Below are positions 9,334 through 16,981 of a DNA stretch of 64,000 nt, piece after piece. Both the position numbers and the translations under genes were made by a program. Source of the stretch: Plantibacter sp. ME-Dv--P-122b (GTDB lineage: Bacteria > Actinomycetota > Actinomycetes > Actinomycetales > Microbacteriaceae). The notes beneath the pieces are model-generated. The model saw only the letters and a program-made list of their open reading frames with translations. It was not told the DNA's origin and ran no database searches. The stretch is taken from contig NZ_JARVSC010000004.1 of NCBI RefSeq assembly GCF_030209375.1, forward strand, positions 1 to 64,000. The letters are read 5' to 3'. The first letter of the stretch is position 1; each line of letters starts with the position of its first letter.

Positions 9334-9359
9334 TGTCAAGAATCGAATCGATTCGATTC
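9334..9359. promoter_or_regulatory. LacI-type operator palindrome and adjacent -35 box
   Basis: GAATCGAATCGATTCGATTC (9340-9359) is a perfect 20-bp palindrome with the central CG typical of LacI-family operators. Beside it TTGACA reads on the minus strand (9339-9334), a consensus -35 box for the MFS gene. The operator would block both this promoter and the divergent regulator gene. Confidence 0.75.
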
Positions 9360-9366
9360 CGTCGAC

Positions 9367-9372
9367 TAAGCT
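9367..9372 (+). promoter_or_regulatory. -10 box of the lacI-type gene, leaderless candidate
   Basis: TAAGCT is followed by 8 bases and then GTG 9381. No Shine-Dalgarno is visible. Confidence 0.45.
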
Positions 9373-9380
9373 AGCAGATC

Positions 9381-10448
9381 GTGGACCAGGAATCACGCCC
9401 CGCGCGACCGACGCTCGCCGATGTCGCCGAGCGCGCGGGGGTGTCACCATCGACCGCCTCGCTCGCCTTCAGCGGTGCCGGGCCCGTGTCCGAAGCGACC
9501 AAGCAGCGGGTGCTGCAGGCGGCGGCCGACCTCGATTACGCCGGCCCCGACCCCCGGGCCCGCTCCCTCCGCCAGGGACGCAGCGGCATCGTGGGAGCCG
9601 TCGTCGCCGGTCGGATCGGGCACTCCTTCCGCGACCCGGTGATGGTGCAGACCCTCGACGGACTCGCCGACGAGCTCGGCGCGGTCGGCGCTGGTCTGCT
9701 GCTGCTGAACGATGCGCAGGAGGGCACGCTGCAGTTGAGCAACGCGCCGATGGACGGCGTCGTCCTCATCGGCTGCAGCCCGAACCTCGACAGCTCGGTC
9801 GCCGTCCTCAGCCGACGGGGCATGCCGATCGTCTCGATCGAGGGACTCGCAGCCCTCGGCGTCCCCGACATCGCCGTCGACAACCGCGGCGGCGTCCGTG
9901 AGGAGGCGCGACACCTCGCCGACCTCGGTCACGAGCGGGTCGCGGTCGTCACCCTCAACCTCGACCCGACCGAACGTCGCGGGCCGCTCACGCCGGAGTG
10001 GGAGCGGGCCGCGACGACGGTCCCGGCGATCGAACGCCTGCAGGGCCTCCGCGACGTCTTCCCCGACGCACAGGGGTTCGTCACCACGGGATCCTCCTTG
10101 GAGGAGGGTCGCGTCGCCGGACACGCGATCCTCGACGTGCCGGCGGGTCAGCGGCCGACGGCGATCGCCGCGCAGAGCGACCTCCTCGCGGCCGGCGTCA
10201 TCCGGGCGGCCGAGGAGCTCGGCATCGCCGTCCCAGCGGAGCTCAGCGTCGTCGGCTTCGACGGCATCCGGGTCGAAGGGCTCGACTACGACCTCACGAC
10301 GGTGTGGCAGCCCTCCCGGGAGAAGGGGTCGGCCGCCGGCCGGGCGATCGTCGCCATGCTCGACGGCCGCGATCCGGAGTGCGAGCAGTTCAGCGTCCGG
10401 TTCCACCCTGGAGCGACGACGGCACGCGTCCCCGCTCCACAGGGCTGA
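9381..10448 (+). CDS. LacI-family transcriptional regulator
   Basis: This 355-residue repressor has the N-terminal LacI helix-turn-helix (TLADVAERAGVSPSTASLAFSG, about residues 11-32) and hinge. A periplasmic-binding-like effector domain runs from about 65 to 345 and ends with the usual W-Q-P-S-R-E stretch before dimer contacts. It is divergent from the MFS permease and probably autoregulates through the palindrome at 9340-9359. GTG 9381 is the only start close to the HTH. The M20 hydrolase follows in the same direction, so transport, deacylation and regulation may form one unit. The effector is unknown. Confidence 0.9.
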   Translation: MDQESRPARPTLADVAERAGVSPSTASLAFSGAGPVSEATKQRVLQAAADLDYAGPDPRARSLRQGRSGIVGAVVAGRIGHSFRDPVMVQTLDGLADELGAVGAGLLLLNDAQEGTLQLSNAPMDGVVLIGCSPNLDSSVAVLSRRGMPIVSIEGLAALGVPDIAVDNRGGVREEARHLADLGHERVAVVTLNLDPTERRGPLTPEWERAATTVPAIERLQGLRDVFPDAQGFVTTGSSLEEGRVAGHAILDVPAGQRPTAIAAQSDLLAAGVIRAAEELGIAVPAELSVVGFDGIRVEGLDYDLTTVWQPSREKGSAAGRAIVAMLDGRDPECEQFSVRFHPGATTARVPAPQG

Positions 10449-10527
10449 GGTCCCGCCGGGGTTTCGACAGCCCCTGCCGTGCGGCGGACCCGCGCCGTAG
10501 GGTGGAGGCGACGCTCGAAGGAGACCC

Positions 10528-11814
10528 ATGACCGACCAGCCCATCGCCACCGCCGCACTCGTCCAGCAGGAGGCGGCGTCGCTCGCCGTGTCGCTCGCAC
10601 CGGTGTACCAGGACCTGCACGCCAATCCGGAGCTCTCCTTCGCGGAGCACCGGACGGCCGCCCTGGTCGCGGATCGCATCACCGGCCTCGGGTACGGGGT
10701 CGCGACGGGGATCGGCGGCACCGGCGTCGTCGGCGTCCTGGAGAACGGCGAAGGACCGACGGTTCTCCTGCGGGCCGACATGGACGGCCTGCCCGTCCTG
10801 GAGGAGACGGGCCTCGACTACGCGAGCGTCGCGCGCGGGGTCGACCCGGAGGGCAACGACGTCCCGGTCATGCACGCCTGCGGACACGACGTCCACGTCA
10901 CCTGTCTGCTGGGTGCCGCCGAATTGCTCGCCGCACGGCGCGACACCTGGTCCGGGACGCTCGTCGTCCTGTTCCAGCCGGCCGAGGAGGCCGGTGGCGG
11001 CGCGCAGGCGATGGTCGACGACGACCTCTACGCACGCGTCCCGAAGCCCGACATCGTGTTCGGCCAGCACGTCGGTCCACTGCCGGCCGGTGTCGTCGGC
11101 ACGCATGCCGGGCCGTCGTTCGCCGCGACCGACGCCTACCGCGTCACCTTCCACGGCCGCGGCGGGCACGGATCCCGCCCGCAGTCGACGATCGACCCGG
11201 TCGTGATGGCGGCGTCGGCGGTCGTGCGCCTCCAGAGCATCGTGTCCCGCGAGGTCGCCGGAACCGACACCGCGGTACTCACCGTCGGCACGATGCACGC
11301 CGGCACGAAGAACAACATCATCCCCGACACCGCGCAGATCGGCGTCAACATCCGCAGCTACGAACCGCACGTGCGCGACCGCGTCGTCGGCTCCATGGAG
11401 CGCATCATCCGGGCCGAGGCCGCCGCGTCGGGCGCCGAGCGGGAACCGGTGATCGAACACACGGAGGCCTTCCCGGTGCTCGTGAACGATCCCGAGGCCA
11501 CCGGTGCGGTGACGGCGGTGTTCGCCGACGCGTTCGGTGCCAATCGCGTCGTCGACCCCGGTCTCGTCACGGGCAGTGAAGACGTCGGCATGCTCGCGAC
11601 TGCGGCCGACGCCCCCATCGTCTACTGGATCCTCGGTGGTGCCGACCCACAGGCCTTCGCCGCCGCCTACGCCTCGGGGCGCATGGAGCAAGACCTCCCC
11701 GGCAACCACTCCGCGAAGTTCGCTCCGCTCATCCACCCCACCCTCGACACCGGCATCGCAGCGCTCTCGCTCGCCGCCCTGTCGCGTCTGGGCGGGACGA
11801 CGGCAACCGCATGA
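10528..11814 (+). CDS. M20-family amidohydrolase (aminoacylase/hippurate-hydrolase type)
   Basis: This 428-residue metallohydrolase belongs to the M20D group. The signature MHACGHDVH holds metal ligands, FQPAEEAGGG the catalytic/metal Glu pair, and HGRGGHGSRPQ the dimerisation-domain His. Such enzymes remove N-acyl groups from amino acids or act on indole-amino-acid conjugates and N-acetyl-diaminopimelate. GAAGGAGA precedes ATG 10528. Its stop overlaps the ATG of the YbjQ gene (ATGA). Specificity is not readable, but an aromatic or auxin-like conjugate is possible in a plant-associated actinobacterium. That is speculation. Confidence 0.88.
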   Translation: MTDQPIATAALVQQEAASLAVSLAPVYQDLHANPELSFAEHRTAALVADRITGLGYGVATGIGGTGVVGVLENGEGPTVLLRADMDGLPVLEETGLDYASVARGVDPEGNDVPVMHACGHDVHVTCLLGAAELLAARRDTWSGTLVVLFQPAEEAGGGAQAMVDDDLYARVPKPDIVFGQHVGPLPAGVVGTHAGPSFAATDAYRVTFHGRGGHGSRPQSTIDPVVMAASAVVRLQSIVSREVAGTDTAVLTVGTMHAGTKNNIIPDTAQIGVNIRSYEPHVRDRVVGSMERIIRAEAAASGAEREPVIEHTEAFPVLVNDPEATGAVTAVFADAFGANRVVDPGLVTGSEDVGMLATAADAPIVYWILGGADPQAFAAAYASGRMEQDLPGNHSAKFAPLIHPTLDTGIAALSLAALSRLGGTTATA

Positions 11815-12212
11815 TCGTCGTCACGACGGACACCGTCGCCGGACACCGCATCGACGCCGTCCTCGGCGAGGTCGTCGGACTCACTGTGCGGGCTCGCGAC
11901 TGGGGCTCCTCGATGTCGATCGGCTTCTCGGCGCTCGGCGGCGGCGAGGTCCCGGGGATGACCCAGCTGCTGTTCGAGTCCCGCCAGGAGGTCATGCGAC
12001 GCCTGGTGGCCGACGCGGAACAGCGCGGCGCGAACGCGGTCCTCGCGATGCGGCTCGAGACCACCGACATCGGCGGTGCGTGGACGCAGCTGACCGCGTA
12101 CGGCACCGCCGCGTACCTCGTCCCGATCCCCGCCGGGGAGCCCGGGGCGACCGGTCAGTCCGCGTACGCGGCGGCACAGCCCGACGCCCCGAAGCCCCGC
12201 GGCGAGGCCTGA
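11811..12212 (+). CDS. YbjQ/UPF0145 family protein
   Basis: This 133-residue cytosolic protein matches the YbjQ (heavy-metal-binding-domain, DUF74) family. Features are TTDTVAGHRIDAVLGEVVGLTVRA at the N-terminus (residues 4 onward), a Gly-rich turn, and the ANAVLAMRLETTDIGG strand-turn that closes the pentamer-forming fold. The function in bacteria is unknown. It is translationally coupled to the M20 hydrolase. The last 25 residues are a low-complexity Ala/Pro tail. Confidence 0.85.
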   Translation: MIVVTTDTVAGHRIDAVLGEVVGLTVRARDWGSSMSIGFSALGGGEVPGMTQLLFESRQEVMRRLVADAEQRGANAVLAMRLETTDIGGAWTQLTAYGTAAYLVPIPAGEPGATGQSAYAAAQPDAPKPRGEA

Positions 12213-12243
12213 CCGTCGGTCGGACGCGGGGCGGGCCCGACGG
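12213..12243. terminator. Possible hairpin between convergent genes
   Basis: CCGTCGG (12213-12219) pairs with CCGACGG (12237-12243). It lies between the convergent YbjQ and response-regulator genes. No T-run follows, so the assignment is weak. Confidence 0.3.
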
Positions 12244-12303
12244 ACTCGTGTCCATGCCGGACGGCCGGCCGTTCCAAGCCGCCCCCGCGCGGACCCCGGC
12301 GAC

Positions 12304-12933
12304 TCAGAGCAGCCGCAACTCCTGGGCGCGGGTGACGGCCCGGGTGCGATCGGCCACCTCGAGCTTCTCGAAGACGTGCAGCAGGTGCGTCTTCACCGTC
12401 GACTCCGAGATGAAGAGCGCCGCCGCGATCGCCCGGTTGCTGTTGCCGGCGGCGACGAGCGCGAGGACCTCGAGCTCGCGGGCGCTGAGCTGCGGGCGAG
12501 CGGACGTCCCGCCCTGCATGCGGCCGACGAGCGTCGCCGCGATGGTGGGCGCGAGCACCGTCTGACCGGCGACCACGGAACGGATGCCGGCCAGGATCTC
12601 CTGCTCGGGCGCCGCCTTCAACAGGTAACCGCCGGCACCGGCCTCGATCGCGCCGAGGATGTCGTCGTCGGTCTCGTAGGTCGTGAGCACGAGTACTCGG
12701 ACGCCTGGCACTCGCTGCACGATGCGCGCCGTCGCCTCGGCACCGCCGAGGACCGGCATGCGCAGGTCCATGAGCACGAGGTCCGGCCGATGCTCCTCGG
12801 CCGCCGCGACCGCCGCCGCGCCATCCGCCACTTCGGACACGACCTCCATGTCCTCCGCGCGCCCGAGCAGCGCGACGATGCCCGACCGGACGATGGGGTG
12901 GTCGTCCGCGACGACGATCCTGATCCGCGTCAT
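12304..12933 (-). CDS. NarL/FixJ-type response regulator
   Basis: This 209-residue two-component response regulator has the acidic pocket VVADDHP at the N-terminus. The phospho-acceptor Asp is in DLVLMDLRMPVLGG (about residue 54), the conserved Thr/Lys switch in LTTYE...GYLLKAA, and a LuxR HTH at about 145-205 (LSARELEVLALVAAGNSNRAIA). It is coupled to the upstream histidine kinase by an ATGA overlap. Its probable target is the promoter of the ABC exporter operon to which both belong. It is last in the minus-strand operon. Confidence 0.93.
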   Translation of the reverse strand: MTRIRIVVADDHPIVRSGIVALLGRAEDMEVVSEVADGAAAVAAAEEHRPDLVLMDLRMPVLGGAEATARIVQRVPGVRVLVLTTYETDDDILGAIEAGAGGYLLKAAPEQEILAGIRSVVAGQTVLAPTIAATLVGRMQGGTSARPQLSARELEVLALVAAGNSNRAIAAALFISESTVKTHLLHVFEKLEVADRTRAVTRAQELRLL

Positions 12934-14225
12934 CGTGTCTCCTCCTCGTTCCCCGAGCGCGTCGCAGGGCCGCCGACCGGGACGCCGTCCGCGCTCCCCG
13001 AGCCTGCCGCAGGGCCCGCTTCGATCGTCACCGGCACTCGCACCCGCACGGTCGTCCCCGCTCCGGCGGCACTCGTGAGTTCCACCGTCCCACCGAGGAG
13101 TGCGACCCGGTCGTGCATGCCGTGCAAGCCGAAGCCCGCGCCTGGGCTGGTCCCGAGCAGCGCGCCGTCCGGGTCCGCGATCCCGACGCCGTCGTCGGAG
13201 ATCCGCAGCTCGGCCCAGCCGTCCTCGACGGTGAGCGCCAGTTCGACGCGGTCGGCGGCGGCGTGCTTCCGGATGTTCGCGAGGCCCTCCTGGGCACTCC
13301 GGAGCAGCACGACCTCCGGTGCCCGCTCGAATCGTTCGGACGGGGCGTCGATGTCGACGGACACGCCGGTCTCGCGAGCGAACCGCTCGCCCAAGCGGCG
13401 GAGACTGTCGCCGAGCGTCGTGTCGGCAGCCGGCATCGCCGCCGTCGTCGCCACGAGGGACCTCGCCTCGCGGAGGGCGTCGCGCGCCGTGCTCTCGATG
13501 AGCTCGATGCTGTCGAGGGCGGCGATCGGGCGACCGTCCAGCGGGGAGGCGTCCGGCGTGCCCGCGACGGTCTCGCCGACCTCGGAACGGGCGCGTTGCG
13601 CGAGCAGCACCACGCTCGTGAGGCTCTGCGCGATCGTGTCGTGGATGTCGCGTGCCATGCGTTCGCGTTCGGCGGCAGCCCCGGCCTCCCGGCTCGCTCG
13701 TTCCGTTTCGGCTTGGGCCGCCTGCAGACTCACCAGGAGTCGGGCCTTCTCGTCACCGAGTTCCGCGATGCGAGTGATCCACAGGCCGAGGGACAGGGCG
13801 AAGACGAGCGAGACGCTCTGGATCCCGACGCCTTGCAGGATCACGTCGGGGGTGGCGCCGAGTCCGACGATGAACCCGACGGTGAGGGTCGCGGCGCTCG
13901 CGATGTTGAGGACGATCGCGGTTCGGGTGTTCGGCGTCAGCACCCACAGCAGCGGGAACACGAGGCACTGCAGCGTCAGGACGTTCGGTGAGAACGCCGT
14001 CCCGACGGCGGTGAGGGCGATGAGGGTGATCGCGAACCAGAGCCCGCCCTGGGGGCGTTCGAGGGTGCGTCGCCCGGCCGTGTAGTAGACGAGGCAGAGC
14101 GCCGCCAGCACGATCCAGACGCCGATGACCCGTTCCGGTGTCCCGGACGCGCTGACGCTCACGAGCGCGCCGACGATCACGCACCCCGCGCCGAACGCGA
14201 CATCCCACCATCGTCGTCCGTCCAT
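12930..14225 (-). CDS. Sensor histidine kinase (HisKA_3, NarX/DesK type)
   Basis: This 431-residue kinase has 5-6 N-terminal membrane segments (about residues 8-165) and a short coiled-coil. The HisKA_3 phospho-acceptor is in ERERMARDIHDTIAQSL. The HATPase domain has DDGVGIADPDG and GFGLHGMHDRVALLGG. With no large extracellular loop it probably senses the membrane or a drug in it, as in DesK/LiaS-like systems beside ABC exporters. I choose ATG 14225 (MDGRRWW), preceded by GGGAGG; the frame upstream crosses the inverted repeat and the permease gene. The final 30 residues are encoded by two degenerate copies of a REP-like repeat. Confidence 0.92.
   Translation of the reverse strand: MDGRRWWDVAFGAGCVIVGALVSVSASGTPERVIGVWIVLAALCLVYYTAGRRTLERPQGGLWFAITLIALTAVGTAFSPNVLTLQCLVFPLLWVLTPNTRTAIVLNIASAATLTVGFIVGLGATPDVILQGVGIQSVSLVFALSLGLWITRIAELGDEKARLLVSLQAAQAETERASREAGAAAERERMARDIHDTIAQSLTSVVLLAQRARSEVGETVAGTPDASPLDGRPIAALDSIELIESTARDALREARSLVATTAAMPAADTTLGDSLRRLGERFARETGVSVDIDAPSERFERAPEVVLLRSAQEGLANIRKHAAADRVELALTVEDGWAELRISDDGVGIADPDGALLGTSPGAGFGLHGMHDRVALLGGTVELTSAAGAGTTVRVRVPVTIEAGPAAGSGSADGVPVGGPATRSGNEEETR
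12949..13016. repeat. Two REP-like repeats inside the histidine-kinase 3' end
   Basis: TTCCCCGAGCGCGTCGCAGG (12949 onward) and CTCCCCGAGCCTGCCGCAGG (12994 onward) are near-copies 45 bp apart. Both continue into GGCC and resemble the TGAGCCTGTCGAAG repeats elsewhere in the window. Confidence 0.55.
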
Positions 14226-14245
14226 GTCCCAACCCTCCCATCCCT

Positions 14246-14312
14246 GCTCGCGAACTGTCACTTCCTGATAGTTCCGGCGGCCTACACCCACCGGAATTGA
14301 CAGTTCGCGAGC
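14246..14312. repeat. 15-bp perfect inverted repeat between permease and kinase genes
   Basis: GCTCGCGAACTGTCA (14246-14260) and TGACAGTTCGCGAGC (14298-14312) are exact reverse complements. Inner TTCCGG and CCGGAA arms add a second helix. The right arm abuts the permease stop codon. It could end or attenuate transcription within the operon, or be a MITE-like element. Confidence 0.75.
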
Positions 14313-15172
14313 TAGGAGCGGCGGACCCAGCGGAAGGTGAGGCGGGTCAGGACGAGGCCGACGACCGCCCAGGCGACGAGGACGAGCGCGACCATCGGGA
14401 GGTCCCAGCCACCGGACGGCTCCTGTGAGGCGAACCCCTCCGGCAGGAAGACGGAGCGCATGCCCTGCGCGATCCACTTGAGCGGGAAGACACTCGCGAC
14501 GTTCTGCAGCCACTCGGGGAGCATCGTGAACGAGAGGTAGACACCGGAGATGAACTGCAGCACGAGCACGATCGGGATGACGACGGCCGTCGCGCTCTTG
14601 CCCGTGCGGGGGAGTGCCGACAGGGCGATGCCGAGGAGGGCCGACGTCGCGATGCCGAGCAGGTAGATCCAGGCGAAGGTGAGCCACCGCTCGGGCTCGG
14701 TCGGCAGCGTGACGTCGAACAGGAACCGCGCGACGAGGAACAGCAACGCGATCTGAAGGACCGAGGTGACGAGGACCTGCCCCATCTTCCCGAGGAAGTA
14801 GGAGATGACCGGGAGCGGGCTGCCGCCGAGGCGCTTGAGCGTGCCGTCGCTCCTCTCCGTCGCGATGTCTGTCGCGAGGTTCTGGACGCCCGAGAGGAGG
14901 ATGCCTGCGGCGATCATGCCGGGCAGGTAGAACGCCGCCTGGCTGACCCCGCCGGTGCCGTCGGGTGCCTCGCCCACGTTCCCCATCGCACTGAAGGCGG
15001 TCGAGAAGATCGCGAGCATCACGACCGGGAAGAGGAAGGTGAAGAACACCTGGTCGCCCGAGCGGAAGTAGATACGGGTCTCGTAGCCGATCCGGCTCGC
15101 TCCGAGCCGCAGGGTGCGCCCGCGGGGGAGCGCCGGGACGAGGGGGGTCGTGGTGCGGTCGATGGCGGTCAT
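14312..15172 (-). CDS. ABC-2 type exporter permease
   Basis: This 286-residue membrane protein has six predicted transmembrane segments and the ABC-2 family pattern. Its cytosolic N-terminus is followed by FRSGDQVFFTFLFPVVMLAIFSTAF, and the ERSDGTLKRLGGSPLPVISYFLGK loop is characteristic of drug/antibiotic exporter permeases. It is coupled to the upstream ATPase by ATGA overlap (15169-15172). The pair likely forms a homodimeric exporter for a drug, lipid or peptide, controlled by the two-component system downstream. Confidence 0.93.
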   Translation of the reverse strand: MTAIDRTTTPLVPALPRGRTLRLGASRIGYETRIYFRSGDQVFFTFLFPVVMLAIFSTAFSAMGNVGEAPDGTGGVSQAAFYLPGMIAAGILLSGVQNLATDIATERSDGTLKRLGGSPLPVISYFLGKMGQVLVTSVLQIALLFLVARFLFDVTLPTEPERWLTFAWIYLLGIATSALLGIALSALPRTGKSATAVVIPIVLVLQFISGVYLSFTMLPEWLQNVASVFPLKWIAQGMRSVFLPEGFASQEPSGGWDLPMVALVLVAWAVVGLVLTRLTFRWVRRS

Positions 15173-16101
15173 GCGCCGACTCCTGTCGTGGTGACGTGCG
15201 TGGCTGAGGTCGGTGCCGCCGATGGGGCGGTCGACGCCGCAGCCGCGTCTGCCGCGTGGACGAGCCCGAGGTAGATGTCCTCGAGGCTCGGGCGGATGAC
15301 CTCCAGGTCGCGGAGTTCTCCACCTGCGGCGGCGGTGAGGGCGGCGACGCGGGCAGCCGGAGTCTCGGTCCGTTCCTCGCGGAGGCCGTGCTCGTCGCGC
15401 CAGCGCACCACGGGGATCCGGGCGTCGGCGCCGCCGATCTCGTCGACCGCGCCGATCTCCACGAGTCGACCCGCCGCGATGACGGCGACCCGGTCGGCGA
15501 GCTGGGCGGCTTCGTCGAGGTAGTGGGTGGTGAGGAGGATGGTCGTACCGTCGCGTTTGAGCGAGCGGATGAGGTCCCAGAACTGCCGGCGTGCTTCGGG
15601 GTCGAACCCAGTCGTCGGCTCGTCGAGGAAGAGGAGGGTCGGCCGGCCGATCACGCCGAGGGCGACGTCCACCCGTCGGCGCTGCCCGCCCGAGAGCTTG
15701 CCGATGCGCGTGCCCGCCTTGCTCGTGAGCCCGACCGCCTCGATGACCTCGTCCACGTCGCGCGGGTCCGCGTAGTAGCGGGCGAACTGCGTGAGCTGCT
15801 CCCGGACCGTGACGTTCGCGGCCTCGGCGCTCGACTGGAGGACGATGCCGAGGCGGGCCTTCCAGTCCAGGCCGCCCTTCGCCGGGTCGACGCCGAGGAC
15901 GCTCGCGTCACCGCCGGTGCGGTGACGGTAGCCCTCGAGGATCTCGATCGTGGTGCTCTTCCCGGCACCGTTCGGGCCGAGGAGGGCGAAGGTCTCGCCC
16001 TGGTGGATGTCGAAGGAGACCCCGTCGACGGCGGTGACATCGCCGTACTGCTTGCGCAGCTCGCGGACCTCGATGATCGGTCGTGTGCTCATGGTGTCCA
16101 T
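15169..16101 (-). CDS. ABC-2 type exporter ATP-binding protein
   Basis: This 310-residue ATPase has Walker A LLGPNGAGKSTT, signature LSGGQRRR, Walker B LLFLDEPTTGFD and the switch His in LLTTHYLDEA. A C-terminal extension typical of DrrA/NatA-type exporters follows. Starts at ATG 16101 (MDTMSTRP, with GGACGAG upstream) or ATG 16092 are both possible; nothing upstream resembles the family. It is first in the operon ATPase-permease-kinase-regulator and supplies energy for export. Confidence 0.93.
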   Translation of the reverse strand: MDTMSTRPIIEVRELRKQYGDVTAVDGVSFDIHQGETFALLGPNGAGKSTTIEILEGYRHRTGGDASVLGVDPAKGGLDWKARLGIVLQSSAEAANVTVREQLTQFARYYADPRDVDEVIEAVGLTSKAGTRIGKLSGGQRRRVDVALGVIGRPTLLFLDEPTTGFDPEARRQFWDLIRSLKRDGTTILLTTHYLDEAAQLADRVAVIAAGRLVEIGAVDEIGGADARIPVVRWRDEHGLREERTETPAARVAALTAAAGGELRDLEVIRPSLEDIYLGLVHAADAAAASTAPSAAPTSATHVTTTGVGA

Positions 16102-16155
16102 GCTCGTCCGCGGTGACGCGCACCGGTAGCGGTGGAGGGGCTGATCCTCGTATCC

Positions 16156-16165
16156 ACCGATCGGT
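16156..16165. promoter_or_regulatory. Palindrome upstream of the ABC exporter operon
   Basis: ACCGATCGGT is a perfect 10-bp palindrome 55 bp upstream of the ATPase start. It is a candidate site for the operon's response regulator. No clear promoter was recognised around it. Confidence 0.35.
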
Positions 16166-16255
16166 TGATGTGGGCACGGGCGGCCCCTGCGTGGCTGCAC
16201 CCCGGTGACCGGGCTCGAGCCCTGTGCTTCCTGGCCGAGCTGAGGCGCGCACACG

Positions 16256-16294
16256 GGAACGCCCGCTCATCCGGCTCGGATGGGCGGGCGTTCC
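16256..16294 (-). terminator. Terminator of the lipoprotein gene
   Basis: GGAACGCCCGCTCATCC (16256-16272) pairs with GGATGGGCGGGCGTTCC (16278-16294) with one G-T pair and a 5-base loop. It lies just downstream of the lipoprotein stop. The U-run is weak, as usual in high-GC genomes. Confidence 0.7.
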
Positions 16295-16313
16295 GTTCGG
16301 ACGGCGCGGAGGA

Positions 16314-16886
16314 TTACCCGAGCGCGGCGGTCGCGGCGATGACGACGAGGTCCTCGACGTTCTCGAACCCGGCGGTCTCCTTCGTGAGCGTGGTGAACGG
16401 CACGCCGACCACGGTCAGGCCGTCGATGGACGTCGTGAAGGTACCGCCGGCCTCGGAGACCTCGCCGCCCGCAGCCGTGGCGTTCGCAGCGGCTGCCGTG
16501 AGCGAGGCGGTGCCGCCGGAGAGGACGGCGTAGCTGCCGGAAGCCGCTCCGGCCTCGAAGCTCAACATGCACACGACCGGCAGGTCGCCCACGACGGTGG
16601 CGGGCGAGAAGGAGGCCTTCGCCGCGGCGATCCCCGCTGCCGGGACGGACATGCCGCTCGCGGCGCCGAGGGTGTTGACCTGCTCCTCCGTGCACTTCGC
16701 GCCGCTCGCAGCAGGCGCCTCTTCGGTGGTCTCGGTCTCCGGCTCGCTGCTCGACGAGGAGGTCGATGCGGGCTTGGAGTCGGCCGGCGCGCCACCGCTG
16801 CAGGCGCCGAGTCCCAACAGGCCGACGATGGCGACGGCGGTCACCGCGGAGACGCGGAGACGGTGGTGAGCGGAGTGCAGTGACAT
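16314..16886 (-). CDS. Secreted lipoprotein, function unknown
   Basis: This 190-residue protein has a signal peptide with lipobox LGAC and lipidation Cys near residue 29. A Ser/Thr/Glu-rich linker runs from about 35 to 58, and a small mature domain of about 125 residues has two further cysteines (AKCTEEQ and VVCMLSF) that may form a disulfide. It is probably anchored to the outer face of the membrane. I do not recognise the domain. It stands alone as a single gene with its own terminator. Confidence 0.75.
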   Translation of the reverse strand: MSLHSAHHRLRVSAVTAVAIVGLLGLGACSGGAPADSKPASTSSSSSEPETETTEEAPAASGAKCTEEQVNTLGAASGMSVPAAGIAAAKASFSPATVVGDLPVVCMLSFEAGAASGSYAVLSGGTASLTAAAANATAAGGEVSEAGGTFTTSIDGLTVVGVPFTTLTKETAGFENVEDLVVIAATAALG

Positions 16887-16957
16887 GGTGGTTCCCCCTG
16901 GAAAGCTGTGGACTGGTGGTCCTCCCCAGGATGGCTGGTTCGAGCGGGAGGCCTCAA

Positions 16958-16973
16958 TGGGGACAACTCCCCA
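16958..16973 (-). terminator. Short hairpin after the MATE gene
   Basis: TGGGGA (16958-16963) pairs with TCCCCA (16968-16973) around a 4-base loop. It is a weak candidate terminator. Confidence 0.3.
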
Positions 16974-16981
16974 ATCGTCGG

